A stretch of DNA of 64,000 nucleotides from Lichenibacterium ramalinae (lineage in GTDB: Bacteria; Pseudomonadota; Alphaproteobacteria; Rhizobiales; Beijerinckiaceae), in assembly GCF_004137085.1 (NCBI RefSeq), contig NZ_QYBC01000020.1, forward strand, positions 58,964 through 122,963. The letters run 5' to 3'. The number at the start of each line of letters is the position of its first letter. Position 1 is the first letter of the stretch. Position numbers and translations under genes: made by a program. A model generated the notes under the pieces. It was not told the DNA's origin. It did not search any database and was given only the letters and a program-made list of their open reading frames with translations. Of the stretch, positions 1-7,652 are shown one piece after another.

Positions 1-436
1 AAACGCCATTCCCGGCCATCCCGGCCGTGAACCAACGCAAACGCCTCATGTCCTCCGGGCACCCCATCACGGTCGCCGGCATCACCACGACGCTCGACCA
101 CGACACCGGCACCGCAACGGCGGTCGACGCGTCCACGACGCCGGTCTCGGGCAAAAGCTGGCAGACCATCACCATGACGCTGCCGGACCTCGCCGCGAAC
201 CTTCTCGGCCTCGTGCTGAACCCTACCTTCGCCGCCGCGAGCAGCCGAACGTCCAGCAGGCCGTCCTCACCATCAAGGCGGTGTCGACCGCGCTCGTCTG
301 CGACGTTTCGGCCGGCTCGACACTCGCCAAGAGCATCGAAGCTCAGGTCGATGCCCACCAGGGCGTGACGAACCTGATCGACGTCTCGTCCACGACCGTC
401 TGCGCCGCACCGCGCCGGCGCGCCGCGCACGGGAGG
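1..436 (+). pseudogene. Frameshifted orphan gene at window edge, probably phage-derived
   Basis: The frame is open from the window edge, so the true start may lie upstream; a GTG at 27 is the first possible internal start. Frame one reads through GHPITVAGITTTLDH and DLAANLLGLVLNP to about base 235, after which it turns into Ser/Arg-rich nonsense. A second frame then takes over with sensible sequence (QQAVLTIKAVSTALVCDVSA, then QVDAHQGVTNLIDVSS). The two halves read as one protein if the frame changes near 230-245. I do not recognise the family. The tRNA scar 500 bases downstream suggests it lies at the end of an integrated element. Confidence 0.4.
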
Positions 437-445
437 GGAATGACC

Positions 446-821
446 ATGCCCGACACCGAGATCAACGTCGTCAACCGGCCCGAGCGCGTGATCCGCACGG
501 TCCTGAAGCTGTGGCCGATCGCGGCGGCCGTCGTGCTAACGGTCGTCACCGGCGCGCTCTGGCTCGTGCACCTCGAGGGGAAGGGCGGACACCAACACGT
601 CCGACATCACCCGCGTGCAGGCCGCATTCGCCGTGAGCGACGTGCGCTGGAGCGCGGACCAGGCGGCGCAGAACGCCCGCGTCGACCGCATCGAAGAAGG
701 GCGCACCGTCGGGCTGCGACGGCTGAGCGCGGTCGAGGAGGCCGTGAAGGGCCAGAAGGATATCCTCTGTGACATCAACGCCAAGCTCGATCAGGCGCGC
801 ATGGGCAGGCGGGCGCGCTGA
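446..821 (+). pseudogene. Membrane-anchored coiled-coil small protein with frameshift
   Basis: ATG at 446 follows GGGAGGGG (431-438). The N-terminus has one hydrophobic helix (IAAAVVLTVVTGALWLV, about residues 27-43). Near 576-590, at a G-rich run, the frame breaks; the next frame continues logically with SDITRVQAAFAVSDVRWSA and an amphipathic, probably coiled-coil stretch (RRLSAVEEAVKGQKDILCDI) to the stop at 819-821. Joined, this would be a short bitopic protein of about 125 residues with a cytoplasmic or periplasmic coil, a layout common for phage-encoded accessory membrane proteins. The break is either decay, a sequencing error or programmed frameshifting. Family not recognised. Confidence 0.4.
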
Positions 822-903
822 CGATCGTTTGGAACCGACGAGGGCGAAGGCCGTCCTCGTCCAACGAAGCCAAGCCGAAGCAAAGGCTTGACCTCGATTT
901 TTT

Positions 904-942
904 ATCAGGGGGTCGCGGGTTCGATCCCTGCAACCGGCACCA
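904..942 (+). other. 3' fragment of tRNA-Thr: attachment-site scar
   Basis: These 39 bases read like the 3' end of a tRNA: the 3' side of an anticodon stem (ATCAG), a variable loop, a T-arm GCGGG-TTCGATC-CCTGC, the acceptor strand AACCGGC, discriminator A and CCA. The acceptor strand implies a 5' end of GCCGGTT, which fits alphaproteobacterial tRNA-Thr. No 5' half precedes it: the upstream bases do not form a D-arm or acceptor partner. Such a partial copy is what tyrosine integrases leave at the distal end of an element inserted in a tRNA 3' end. By that geometry the element lies to the left (bases 1-904 and beyond the window). Confidence 0.65.
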
Positions 943-1324
943 ACACCAACAGTGTCTTCGCATTGCCGTCTTGGCCGGTACTGCGGTCCGGGTGTGGGTT
1001 GTGGGAGCGGATGGGAAGCAGAGCCGCCGCGGACTGCCGCCGAAATGATTTTCTGCGGCAGCCCCAGCGCGTCGACGAACATTGCCGCATCGCTGCCGTT
1101 ACCTCGCGGAGCCAGAGGGGCGCCTCGGCTCAGACGGCCGCGACGCGAGTCCCTCAGAGCGATCTCGTCGCGGCCGTTCACCATACTCCACCCGACCGTC
1201 GGATGACCGACCGTGTCGGTGCGTCCTCAGCCTTGGGGCCGAGGGGCGCGGCCGTCTCTCGCCCGGCTCTGCTCGGGGAACCGAGCGAGCCCCGGCCCGA
1301 TTGCCTTCCGACAAGGAGGCACCC
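943..1324. other. No gene seen between tRNA scar and first small gene
   Basis: I see only GC-rich reading frames with Arg/Pro/Ser-heavy translations and no ribosome binding site. They look like non-coding shadows. No repeats or RNA gene recognised. Confidence 0.4.
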
Positions 1325-1552
1325 ATGCCGTTGAACCCGCGACCGCTCCACCCCGACGATCAACCTGGCGCCGATCAGGAGCCGCGAGGCTTTCGGGAAT
1401 GGTCCCACAAGGTCGGCGACGGCCCATCAGGTGTCGGCCAAGACCAGGTCCCTTTCGTCTCCATCGCCGACCTCCGCCACCCCTTCGTCAAGTTGGCTGC
1501 GGTTGCCTTCATCGGCTACACGCTGGCCAAGCTCATTCACGGTCGCCACTGA
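1325..1552 (+). CDS. Small hypothetical protein with C-terminal membrane segment
   Basis: 75 residues. The start is set by an excellent ribosome binding site, AAGGAGG, seven bases before the ATG. The first 45 residues are polar and Pro/Gly-rich (PRPLHPDDQPGADQEP). The C-terminus has one hydrophobic stretch (FVKLAAVAFIGYTLAKLI, about residues 54-71), suggesting a tail-anchored small membrane protein. It stands alone, with no neighbour within 300 bases. I do not recognise the family. Its position beside the tRNA-Thr scar marks it as accessory. Confidence 0.6.
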   Translation: MPLNPRPLHPDDQPGADQEPRGFREWSHKVGDGPSGVGQDQVPFVSIADLRHPFVKLAAVAFIGYTLAKLIHGRH

Positions 1553-2053
1553 CGGAGGGGCGGCACGCTTCCGAGCCCGCCTTGCAGTCGCCGCCGTCAC
1601 CGTTCCGCGTCCTCCTGCGGCCGGTCGGCTCGCCGGGCCCGTCGGTGAAGGCGACCGCGACCAGGGTCGGGCTGGCGAACACGAGGACGACGGCGGCCCG
1701 GGTGAGGCGCCTCACGAGACGTCGCCGATCCTTCCCGTCGTCGGATCCACGATCTCGTCTCCGCGGTGGCCGGTGATCCCGGCCATGGCGGGTCGGACGA
1801 CGGGAGCGGCAGCCGCACGGGTGGCGTGGGGCGGGGCACGTCGGGCCGTTCCCAGGCCCAACGGCCGGTCGGGCCGGGGTCGGGGCGCGGTGGCGGGGCA
1901 GAGTTCCGCCCGCCAGGCTCCTGTATCCCGACGAAGCTCCGGACCATCGTCACGGATCGGCCGCGCCGATCGGGTCACGCCGAAAGGGTTCAGCTGGCAG
2001 TCACGTACCGCGACAGAATGTCAGGCCAACAAGGGCGAACCGTGGAGGCAGAC
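1553..2053. other. No convincing gene
   Basis: Very GC-rich stretch. Open frames exist on both strands, but all give Arg/Pro/Ser-rich translations without conserved-looking blocks or ribosome binding sites. The bases before 2054 contain the ribosome binding site of the next small gene. Confidence 0.4.
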
Positions 2054-2245
2054 ATGGCCGGCAAGCACAGCGACAAGGGCGAGACCGCCAAGCAGGCAGC
2101 GCAGAGCGCCGCGAAGGTCGTGTTGGCCAAGCACCCTGCCGTGGTGGCCGGGTCGGTCCAGCCGACCACGGTCCGGCAGGATGTCGCCTCTGCCGCGGTG
2201 CTCGATGTCGGCACCCGGAATATCGGTCGGGGGCTGAAGCGGTAA
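2054..2245 (+). CDS. Small hypothetical protein, Ala/Lys-rich
   Basis: 63 residues, starting at an ATG preceded by GGAGG at 2044-2048. An in-frame extension upstream exists but is low-complexity, and the ribosome binding site decides for this ATG. The sequence begins MAGKHSDKGETAKQAAQSAA and ends in a basic tail (RNIGRGLKR); it has a predicted helical first half and no membrane segment. No family is recognised. It belongs to a set of isolated small genes between the tRNA-Thr scar and tRNA-Gln. Confidence 0.5.
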   Translation: MAGKHSDKGETAKQAAQSAAKVVLAKHPAVVAGSVQPTTVRQDVASAAVLDVGTRNIGRGLKR

Positions 2246-2530
2246 ATCCGCCGATTCCTCACCGCCATCGCACGGACCGAAGATGGCGCGAGGCCCCGAG
2301 AGAACCGACCGGCGGCTCTCTCGGGAGCCGCCCGGGGTCGGGCGACGCGGGCGGCGAACTCGCGCCCGACGGTGGCGAGGGTGGGGCGCCGTGAATCCCG
2401 CTGTGCCATCGGCATGGGTGTCCTCTGGACGCCGACAGCCGTCGTCGACCTCCGAACGTTCCGTGAGGGTCGGGGCCGGTGCAAGGAGGGTAGCCTTGCC
2501 TTGGCCCGGTTTTTCCAACATCGTCAGTCC

Positions 2531-3001
2531 ATGACGGGACCCATGGGCGACAGTGACAACAAGCGCGATCGAGGGCGACCCGCGACCGCTGCGACGCCGA
2601 TCCTGGTGCAAGTGATGCCGTCCGACGTTGCTGGTCTCGATGCCTATATCGCAGCCCAGCCCGACCCGAAGCCGTCCCGTCCCGAGGCCATCGGCCTCGC
2701 GCTCCGCGGCTGGCTGACGGGGCTGGGCCACCTTTCGGCCGGCGAGGGTGCAGACGCGCCGCCCGACGTATCACGGGACGGTCCGGCGCCTGACCGCTAC
2801 GCCGATGCCGACCCGAACGAGGGCGTCATGGTGACCGGCGTGGGCCCGATGACGCTGCGCCGCGCTGTCCGCAAGCTGCCGGACTGGCGCGAACATCATG
2901 GGCTCGGCCTGATCAACGTCTATCGTGGGGCCAACAAGCGACCGGGCCTGTTCGACGAGGCGGACTTGGGCAGGCTGGCGCAGATGGAGCAGTTCCGGTG
3001 A
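2531..3001 (+). CDS. Ribbon-helix-helix-like hypothetical protein
   Basis: 156 residues from ATG 2531; ATG 2543 is an alternative start. Residues about 17-60 (GRPATAATPILVQVMPSD, then SRPEAIGLALRGWLTGL) have the look of a short strand followed by two helices, with an arginine-led second helix, as in Arc/MetJ-type (ribbon-helix-helix) DNA-binding proteins. The C-terminal half (VGPMTLRRAVRKLPDWREHH and a basic loop NVYRGANKRPG) is unrecognised. Possible role: a small regulator of the accessory region. The fold call is inference from pattern only. Confidence 0.5.
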   Translation: MTGPMGDSDNKRDRGRPATAATPILVQVMPSDVAGLDAYIAAQPDPKPSRPEAIGLALRGWLTGLGHLSAGEGADAPPDVSRDGPAPDRYADADPNEGVMVTGVGPMTLRRAVRKLPDWREHHGLGLINVYRGANKRPGLFDEADLGRLAQMEQFR

Positions 3002-3104
3002 GCGAACCGTCGTCCTTCCGCCGCGAAGCCGTCCGCCGTGCCTTCGCCGACCACCTCGGCGTTGGGGGCTGCCGGCCGGCAGCCGCGCTACCCGGCGCCG
3101 GAGC

Positions 3105-3308
3105 ATGAGCTCCAAGCCCGATCTCACCTTCGCCGTCCATCCCCGGCCGCCCGAAGCGATGCCGAAGTTGAGCGAGCCGGTGCTCGACCTGTCGCCTCCG
3201 GTCGGGCCGCCGCCGCCCGTGGCGGCCGTCGCGAACCCATCGGACGACCGCGACACCTTCCTGGCGAACCTTGCCTTTCTCGTGCGGTTCGCGTTCGGGC
3301 GGTACTGA
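3105..3308 (+). CDS. Small Pro-rich hypothetical protein
   Basis: 67 residues from ATG 3105, with a weak GGAG just upstream. The middle is proline-rich (LDLSPPVGPPPPVAAVANP) and the C-terminus is a short hydrophobic helix (TFLANLAFLVRFAFGRY). It lies about 100 bases after the preceding RHH-like gene on the same strand and may be co-transcribed with it. No family recognised; coding status is moderate because the ribosome binding site is poor. Confidence 0.4.
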   Translation: MSSKPDLTFAVHPRPPEAMPKLSEPVLDLSPPVGPPPPVAAVANPSDDRDTFLANLAFLVRFAFGRY

Positions 3309-3365
3309 CGTGCTGAGCGGCTTCGGCGACCTCGCGGCCACCCGTGATCCTAAGGAGCGAACCGA

Positions 3366-3623
3366 ATGGGCTGCCGACGCCGAGCCTCGCACCGCCAACC
3401 GTTCCTGAAGGTGACGGGGGCCGAGACGACCGCCGACATCGGCGCCCTCACCGATCGCCTGAGGCGTGCCCTCGGCGAGGCCGAGGTGCTGGGCCTGCAG
3501 GACATCAGGGGGCACCTCGACGAGGCGCTGAGACTCGCGGTTCGGCATGCCGCGAAGGACAGGGTGATCGCGGGAGAGGGCCCGGAAGCGCATTCCATCG
3601 GCCAGCACGAGCCGGCCGCGTGA
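3366..3623 (+). CDS. Small hypothetical protein, helical
   Basis: 85 residues. A strong ribosome binding site (TAAGGAGCG) ends eight bases before the ATG. The central part (TADIGALTDRLRRALGEAEV, then HLDEALRLAVRHAA) is predicted amphipathic helix. The stop codon overlaps the start of the next gene (TGATG at 3621-3625), so the two are probably translated together. Not recognised. Confidence 0.55.
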   Translation: MGCRRRASHRQPFLKVTGAETTADIGALTDRLRRALGEAEVLGLQDIRGHLDEALRLAVRHAAKDRVIAGEGPEAHSIGQHEPAA

Positions 3624-3907
3624 TGCGCGTCTACCGGGAGGTCCTGCTGGATGCTGCTCGCGCGCTCGCGGCCGATGGCGACCTCAACCTGCGCCTCAGC
3701 CGTGTCGCCTGCTGTCTGATCCAACTCGACGACAGCGATGTGCCGCCACGCGCCATGGAGGCTTTCGAGCGCGTGCGCGCCCCGCTGATCGACAAGCCGC
3801 TCGTCGTGCAGGGTCGGCTGGTGCCGCGTGATCTCGACGAGTTGAAGGGGAGATCGGTGGTGCGGGGTCTCGGTGATCTTGTGGTGGCGGAGCTGGGCGG
3901 GGCGTGA
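3623..3907 (+). CDS. Small hypothetical protein coupled to upstream gene
   Basis: 94 residues. The ATG shares its first base with the upstream TGA, a classic translational-coupling overlap. The sequence is helix-rich and acidic to neutral (YREVLLDAARALAADGDLNL, then PRAMEAFERVRAPLIDKPLV), soluble, with two adjacent cysteines (VACCLIQLDD). No domain recognised. The overlap makes a functional pair with the 85-residue protein before it plausible. Confidence 0.55.
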   Translation: MRVYREVLLDAARALAADGDLNLRLSRVACCLIQLDDSDVPPRAMEAFERVRAPLIDKPLVVQGRLVPRDLDELKGRSVVRGLGDLVVAELGGA

Positions 3908-4918
3908 GGCGGCGCCACGGCTCACGAGACGGTCGCGATCTCGTGGATCGCCGCCTCGTGAGAAGCACGGCGTGTGGAACGCCGCGATGTCGGCGGGAAC
4001 GACGGCCGTTCGGTGATCGCGTCCGACGTCCTTCATCGCGCGTCACCGACCCGACCTGCCCTCCGAGGATCGCCGACGAGGCGAGAACCCGCGGGTGCCG
4101 CCGGACCCACCTCCCGAGCGATGCGGCCCCGCGACCGGGAGCCCACGGCGCGCTGATCGCCGAAGGGGTCCGGCGATCGATGGCGAGGCCGCGATAGGCT
4201 GCCGCGAATCGGGAAGCGCTGCGCGACCTCGTCCGAGGTGAAGTGCACCGGGGAACCCTCACGATCTTCGGTCGGGTGCGGGCCACCGAGGTGGGCTGCC
4301 CGCCGGATGGAAGGCGACCGCCGCTCCACGCCGACGGCCTCGATCTTGCGGCGCGGCGCTCGCACAGCCGCAGGATCTGGCCGATGTCGACCACAATTGT
4401 TCCAGGACGAGACGCCGGCGAAGGGCAGGTGCACCACAGCTTCGCGGAAGCGCTCGTGTCGCACCCGACCACCGCCATCTCCCCGGCTGCCATGGCGTTG
4501 AGCGTCGTCGTGGCAGTCTGGGTGGAGAAGCTCGGCCAGCAGGTGGAGCTGAGGCGGACCACAACCGAACCCAAGCCGGCACGGCTGCCGCGGCGAGCAC
4601 GGCCCTGACCCGCCGCCGGCCCGATGGGCCGCGACGGCTCGCCGACGCGCCCGCCAACGACGACGCCGAGGGCGCGATCACGCTGGACGACGTCCTGATC
4701 CTGGCATGCCTCGTCGTGATCTTCGTCGGCAGCCTGGGGCTGCTCGCCGACATGCTGCTCGACGGGTCGAGCGATGCGGTGGCGCTGCTGCGGCGGTGAC
4801 GGGACAGGGGCGACGCGGTTTGAACCCGGTGCCACGGCCCTCGCGATGTACCGGCGGGGCAGGGGAGCGCCCGCCCGCTTGACGGGCAGGCCCGCGTCCT
4901 GCGATCGCAGGCCTCGCC
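3908..4918. other. About 1 kb without a convincing gene
   Basis: Both strands carry long open frames because of GC content, but translations are Arg/Pro/Ser-rich. Two scraps look more protein-like. A 38-codon frame at 4492-4608 begins MALSVVVAVWVEKLGQQVEL. A start-less frame ending at 4799 reads ITLDDVLILACLVVIFVGSL and continues as one membrane helix. They may be pieces of a decayed small membrane protein gene. Confidence 0.35.
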
Positions 4919-5254
4919 ATGTCGTTCTCCGCCCTCCTCCAGCTCGGCCTCGCCTGTGCCATCTTCGTCTCGGCCGCCGCCAGCGCCAAGGCCTGGGCTC
5001 TCGCGCCCGCCCTGTGGCGTCTGGCCCTGACGCTGGGGCTCTACACCGTCGGCAACCTCCTGATGCTGCGCCTCGTCGGCCTCATCGGCATGGCGACGGC
5101 CTTCAGCCTCTCGGCAGTGGTGCAACTCGTCGCCGTGAACCTCGTCGCCGTGCTGGTCTTCGGCGAGCGCGTCGGCCTCCTCGACGGGGCCGGCCTGGTC
5201 CTGGCCGTCGTGGCGGTGGCACTCATCACGCTCGGCCCCCGCCTCGGGGGATGA
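4919..5254 (+). CDS. Four-helix small membrane protein, DMT/SMR-like
   Basis: 111 residues and almost entirely hydrophobic, with four predicted membrane helices. Hydrophobic blocks include LQLGLACAIFVSAAASA, LALTLGLYTVGNLLMLRLVG, LSAVVQLVAVNLVAVLVF and LVLAVVAVALITLGP, with the loop FGERVGLLDG before the last helix. Size, helix number and the GE-loop before the last helix resemble half-size members of the drug/metabolite transporter superfamily. The conserved Glu in helix 1 of true EmrE-type SMR pumps is not visible, so transport of cationic drugs should not be assumed. It sits alone about 100 bases before tRNA-Gln. Confidence 0.65.
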   Translation: MSFSALLQLGLACAIFVSAAASAKAWALAPALWRLALTLGLYTVGNLLMLRLVGLIGMATAFSLSAVVQLVAVNLVAVLVFGERVGLLDGAGLVLAVVAVALITLGPRLGG

Positions 5255-5352
5255 CGGGCCGGGCCCGCCGGGTGCGCCCCGCGAACCTTGCGGGCGCCTC
5301 GCCCGGCCTTTATGCTGCGCCCGGTCGCGACGGTCCGAAGGGGCCGCGCCGA

Positions 5353-5427
5353 TGGGGCGTAGCCAAGTGGTAAGGCAGCGGATTTTGATTCCGCCATTCG
5401 GAGGTTCGAACCCTCCCGCCCCAGCCA
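5353..5427 (+). tRNA. tRNA-Gln (anticodon UUG)
   Basis: Complete cloverleaf: acceptor TGGGGCG pairs with CGCCCCA, D-arm GCC..GGC, anticodon stem GCGGA/TCCGC with loop TTTTGAT (anticodon TTG), T-arm GGAGG-TTCGAAC-CCTCC, discriminator G and encoded CCA. The broken integrase gene begins 80 bases downstream on the other strand, so this tRNA is probably an old integration site. Confidence 0.95.
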
Positions 5428-5509
5428 TCGTTTTGGCGTTGGATTGCTCCTTTCGAGAGCGCTGCGGATCCGGTTTCTACAGCGTCTGTGCGGCCGGTTT
5501 TACAGGCCG

Positions 5510-6130
5510 TTACGCGGCCTCCCCGCAGGGGTTCCGGCCGTCCCTTCCAAGGCCGACACTGCCGTTCGGTCGACGCGCCGGACGGATCTCGCCGACCACG
5601 ATGTCCATCGTCGCCGCGGCAACGACCTCCAGCATGTGGGCGATTCTGTCGACGCCGGCCTCCCACAGGTGCTCGTCGCGATGAAGGAAGGTCTTGTCCA
5701 GGATGCCCTGCAGATCGCCCACGCTGTGGCCCGCCATGGCGGCGATCTCAAAAACGCCCGTACCCGCCATGGCGAACAGCGTGGCCGCGGTGCCACGGAC
5801 GTCATGGAACGTCCGGTTGACGACGCTGGCTTCGGACCTCACCTGGCCCATCGGTTCCGGAAGCCGTATTCCTTCCAAGCGCCGCCACCGCGAGCGATGA
5901 CGAGGATGTCATCCTCATCGGCCGGCTCGCGCGGCAGCTAGCGCGGCGCGCGCCTTGTCGAGGGCAGCTTTTGCCGGCGCTGCCAGCTCCACGCTCACAC
6001 GAGGTTTTGTCCCCCCTGTCTGCGCTCGACACGTGCGTCGGATCACTTCCAGCGCAGCACGGGCAAATCGCCTCGTCGCTGCCCGGAGTAGGGCGCGAGC
6101 GACGGCGGTTGTGAGGACGGTGCGTGATAG
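5510..6130 (-). pseudogene. Tyrosine recombinase (phage-type integrase) pseudogene
   Basis: Read on the minus strand, consecutive pieces of a phage-type tyrosine integrase occur in different frames: SLAPYSGQRRGDLPVLRW (catalytic Arg I block) near 6110-6050, then GGTKPRVSVELAAPAKAALD, then DEDDILVIARGGGAWKEYGF, then TFHDVRGTAATLF (HxxR box) and MAGHSVGDLQGILDKTFLHR near 5820-5690. At least three frame changes, and a TGA after FRNRWAR, separate them, so no intact protein is made. In the last block the residue where this family carries the nucleophilic Tyr (ILDxxYLHRD) is Phe. The N-terminal arm-binding domain is not visible. Its location beside tRNA-Gln fits an element that integrated there and has since been deleted. 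Confidence 0.75.
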
Positions 6131-6179
6131 TCGGCTTGGCGAGCGCTGTCGACTCCGAACGCGTTGCACCAGTCCAGAA

Positions 6180-6653
6180 GGATCGCGCGGACACCCGTTC
6201 GTCGAGGATGCTGAACCGTTAGAGCAACATCGGCTTTTTCGGAAACGCCAAGGCGATTCCGATCCGACGAATTTATTCTCGATTCAAAGCTGGGGCGAAT
6301 TGGCGGAAGGCGGAAGCGCACAAGATTTTTGGCAAAAAATGGTGCGCAGGCTGTCAAGCTTCATGCCGAGCTGACGCCCTCCTTCAGCTTACGTCCGATA
6401 ACGACAACAGCCTCGCGCAGATGCAGACTACTGCAAATGCAATGTCGGGTGCAAGGCAGGTCGGACATGGATCCCGTCAGCGCTCCTTCGGATCGAAGGC
6501 TCCGCCAAGCGATCGGGGCGCCGATACTGGACCTGCAGCCCGACCGCCGCCGGCGTCCGGCCGCGTCGGGCCTGGAACCGCGACGGACGCCTTTCGGCGG
6601 TCAGCGGGTTGGGATAGGCCCATGATGGGCGGCCCCGCCCGTCCGAGAGCGTC
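6180..6653. other. Intergenic remnant, partly AT-richer
   Basis: Roughly 470 bases between the integrase relic and the next intact gene. The part 6215-6350 is clearly AT-richer than its surroundings (for example TTTTTGGCAAAAAATGG), consistent with leftover foreign DNA. No gene or RNA recognised. The promoter of the downstream two-gene operon should lie near its right end. Confidence 0.4.
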
Positions 6654-7652
6654 ATGACACCCATCTACATCGACTACCTCAACGCGCTCGACGTCGCGGA
6701 ACTCGCCCTCACCGATGCGGAGATCATCGAGGCCGTCGAGGCCGGGCTCGCCGCGCAGGGGCGCTCGGAGGCCGTCATCGAGCCCCGGGTCCACCTCGTG
6801 CCGGGCCTGTCGCGCGGGCATTTCAACGTGCTGCGCGGCGCCATCGCCCCCATGGACCTCGCCGGCGTCAAGGTGGTGGGAGACTTCGTCGACAATTACC
6901 GGCAGGGCCTGCCGAGCGAGTTCGGCGTGCTCACGCTGTTCGATCCCCGCACCGGCGCGCCCCGGGCCATCCTCGACGCCACCGCCATCACGGAGATGCG
7001 CACCGGTGCCGTCACGGCGGTCGGCGCCAAGCATCTCGCGCCGCCGAAGCCACGCGTCCTCGGCCACATCGGCGCGCGGGGCACCGCCTATTGGAACGTC
7101 CGCCTGCTCGACCGCCTGTTCGATTTCGACGAGATCCGCGTCCATTCCCGCAGGCCCGAAAGCCGCGATCCCTTCGCGGCCCGGCTTTCGGCCGACCTCG
7201 GCAAGCCGGTGCGCGCCGTCGACAGCTGGGAAGCCTGCGTGCGCGGGGCCGACATCGTGGTCGAGGCGTCGCGGCTCGACGCGCCCGAACCGCTGCTCAG
7301 GACCGAGTGGGTCAAGCCGGGCGCGCTCGTCGTCCCCTATGGCACGATGAGCGCCGTCGAGCTTTCGCTCACGGACATCATGGGCAAGGTGGTGGTGGAC
7401 GACTGGGGGCAGTGCCGCCAGGGACCCTTCGGGGCGCTGCGGGCCCATGTCGAGGCGGGGCTGCTGACCGAGGCGACGCTCCACGCCGAGCTCGGGCAGA
7501 TCGTGGCGGGGCTGAAGCCCGGCCGCACCGCGCCGGACGAGACGGTCCTGTTCTGGCACCGGGGCCTGTCGCTCAGCGACATCGCGCTCGGCCACGCCAT
7601 GCTGGAGAAGGGCCGGCGCCTCGGCATCGGCCAGCGGCTGCGCTTCGCATGA
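6654..7652 (+). CDS. Ornithine cyclodeaminase / mu-crystallin family protein
   Basis: 332 residues, the usual length of the family (NAD(P)-dependent enzymes and imine reductases acting on amino acids). The N-terminal substrate domain shows EPRVHLVPGLSRGHFNVLRG and AITEMRTGAVTAVGAKHLAP, equivalent to the Arg-containing substrate helix of the family. A Rossmann region follows at about 137-150 (GHIGARGTAYWNVRLLD), with a basic VHSRRP at the end of strand two that suggests NADP. The exact substrate cannot be read; ornithine is not assured. The stop overlaps the start of the next gene (ATGA), so the two form a tight operon with the HAL/PAL-like protein, and the pair probably acts on one amino acid. 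Confidence 0.8.
   Translation: MTPIYIDYLNALDVAELALTDAEIIEAVEAGLAAQGRSEAVIEPRVHLVPGLSRGHFNVLRGAIAPMDLAGVKVVGDFVDNYRQGLPSEFGVLTLFDPRTGAPRAILDATAITEMRTGAVTAVGAKHLAPPKPRVLGHIGARGTAYWNVRLLDRLFDFDEIRVHSRRPESRDPFAARLSADLGKPVRAVDSWEACVRGADIVVEASRLDAPEPLLRTEWVKPGALVVPYGTMSAVELSLTDIMGKVVVDDWGQCRQGPFGALRAHVEAGLLTEATLHAELGQIVAGLKPGRTAPDETVLFWHRGLSLSDIALGHAMLEKGRRLGIGQRLRFA

Noticed and set aside
775..1090. Minus-strand frames giving peptides such as CRDRTRDPLIKN
   Set aside because: This is the well-known false translation across a tRNA 3' end; the tRNA-Thr fragment explains it.
3696..5428. Minus-strand frames of about 380 codons
   Set aside because: Arg/Pro/Ser-rich without domain-like blocks, and they overlap better-supported plus-strand genes and tRNA-Gln.
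5310..5666. Minus-strand frame over tRNA-Gln
   Set aside because: It is read through the tRNA and has no ribosome binding site or conserved block.
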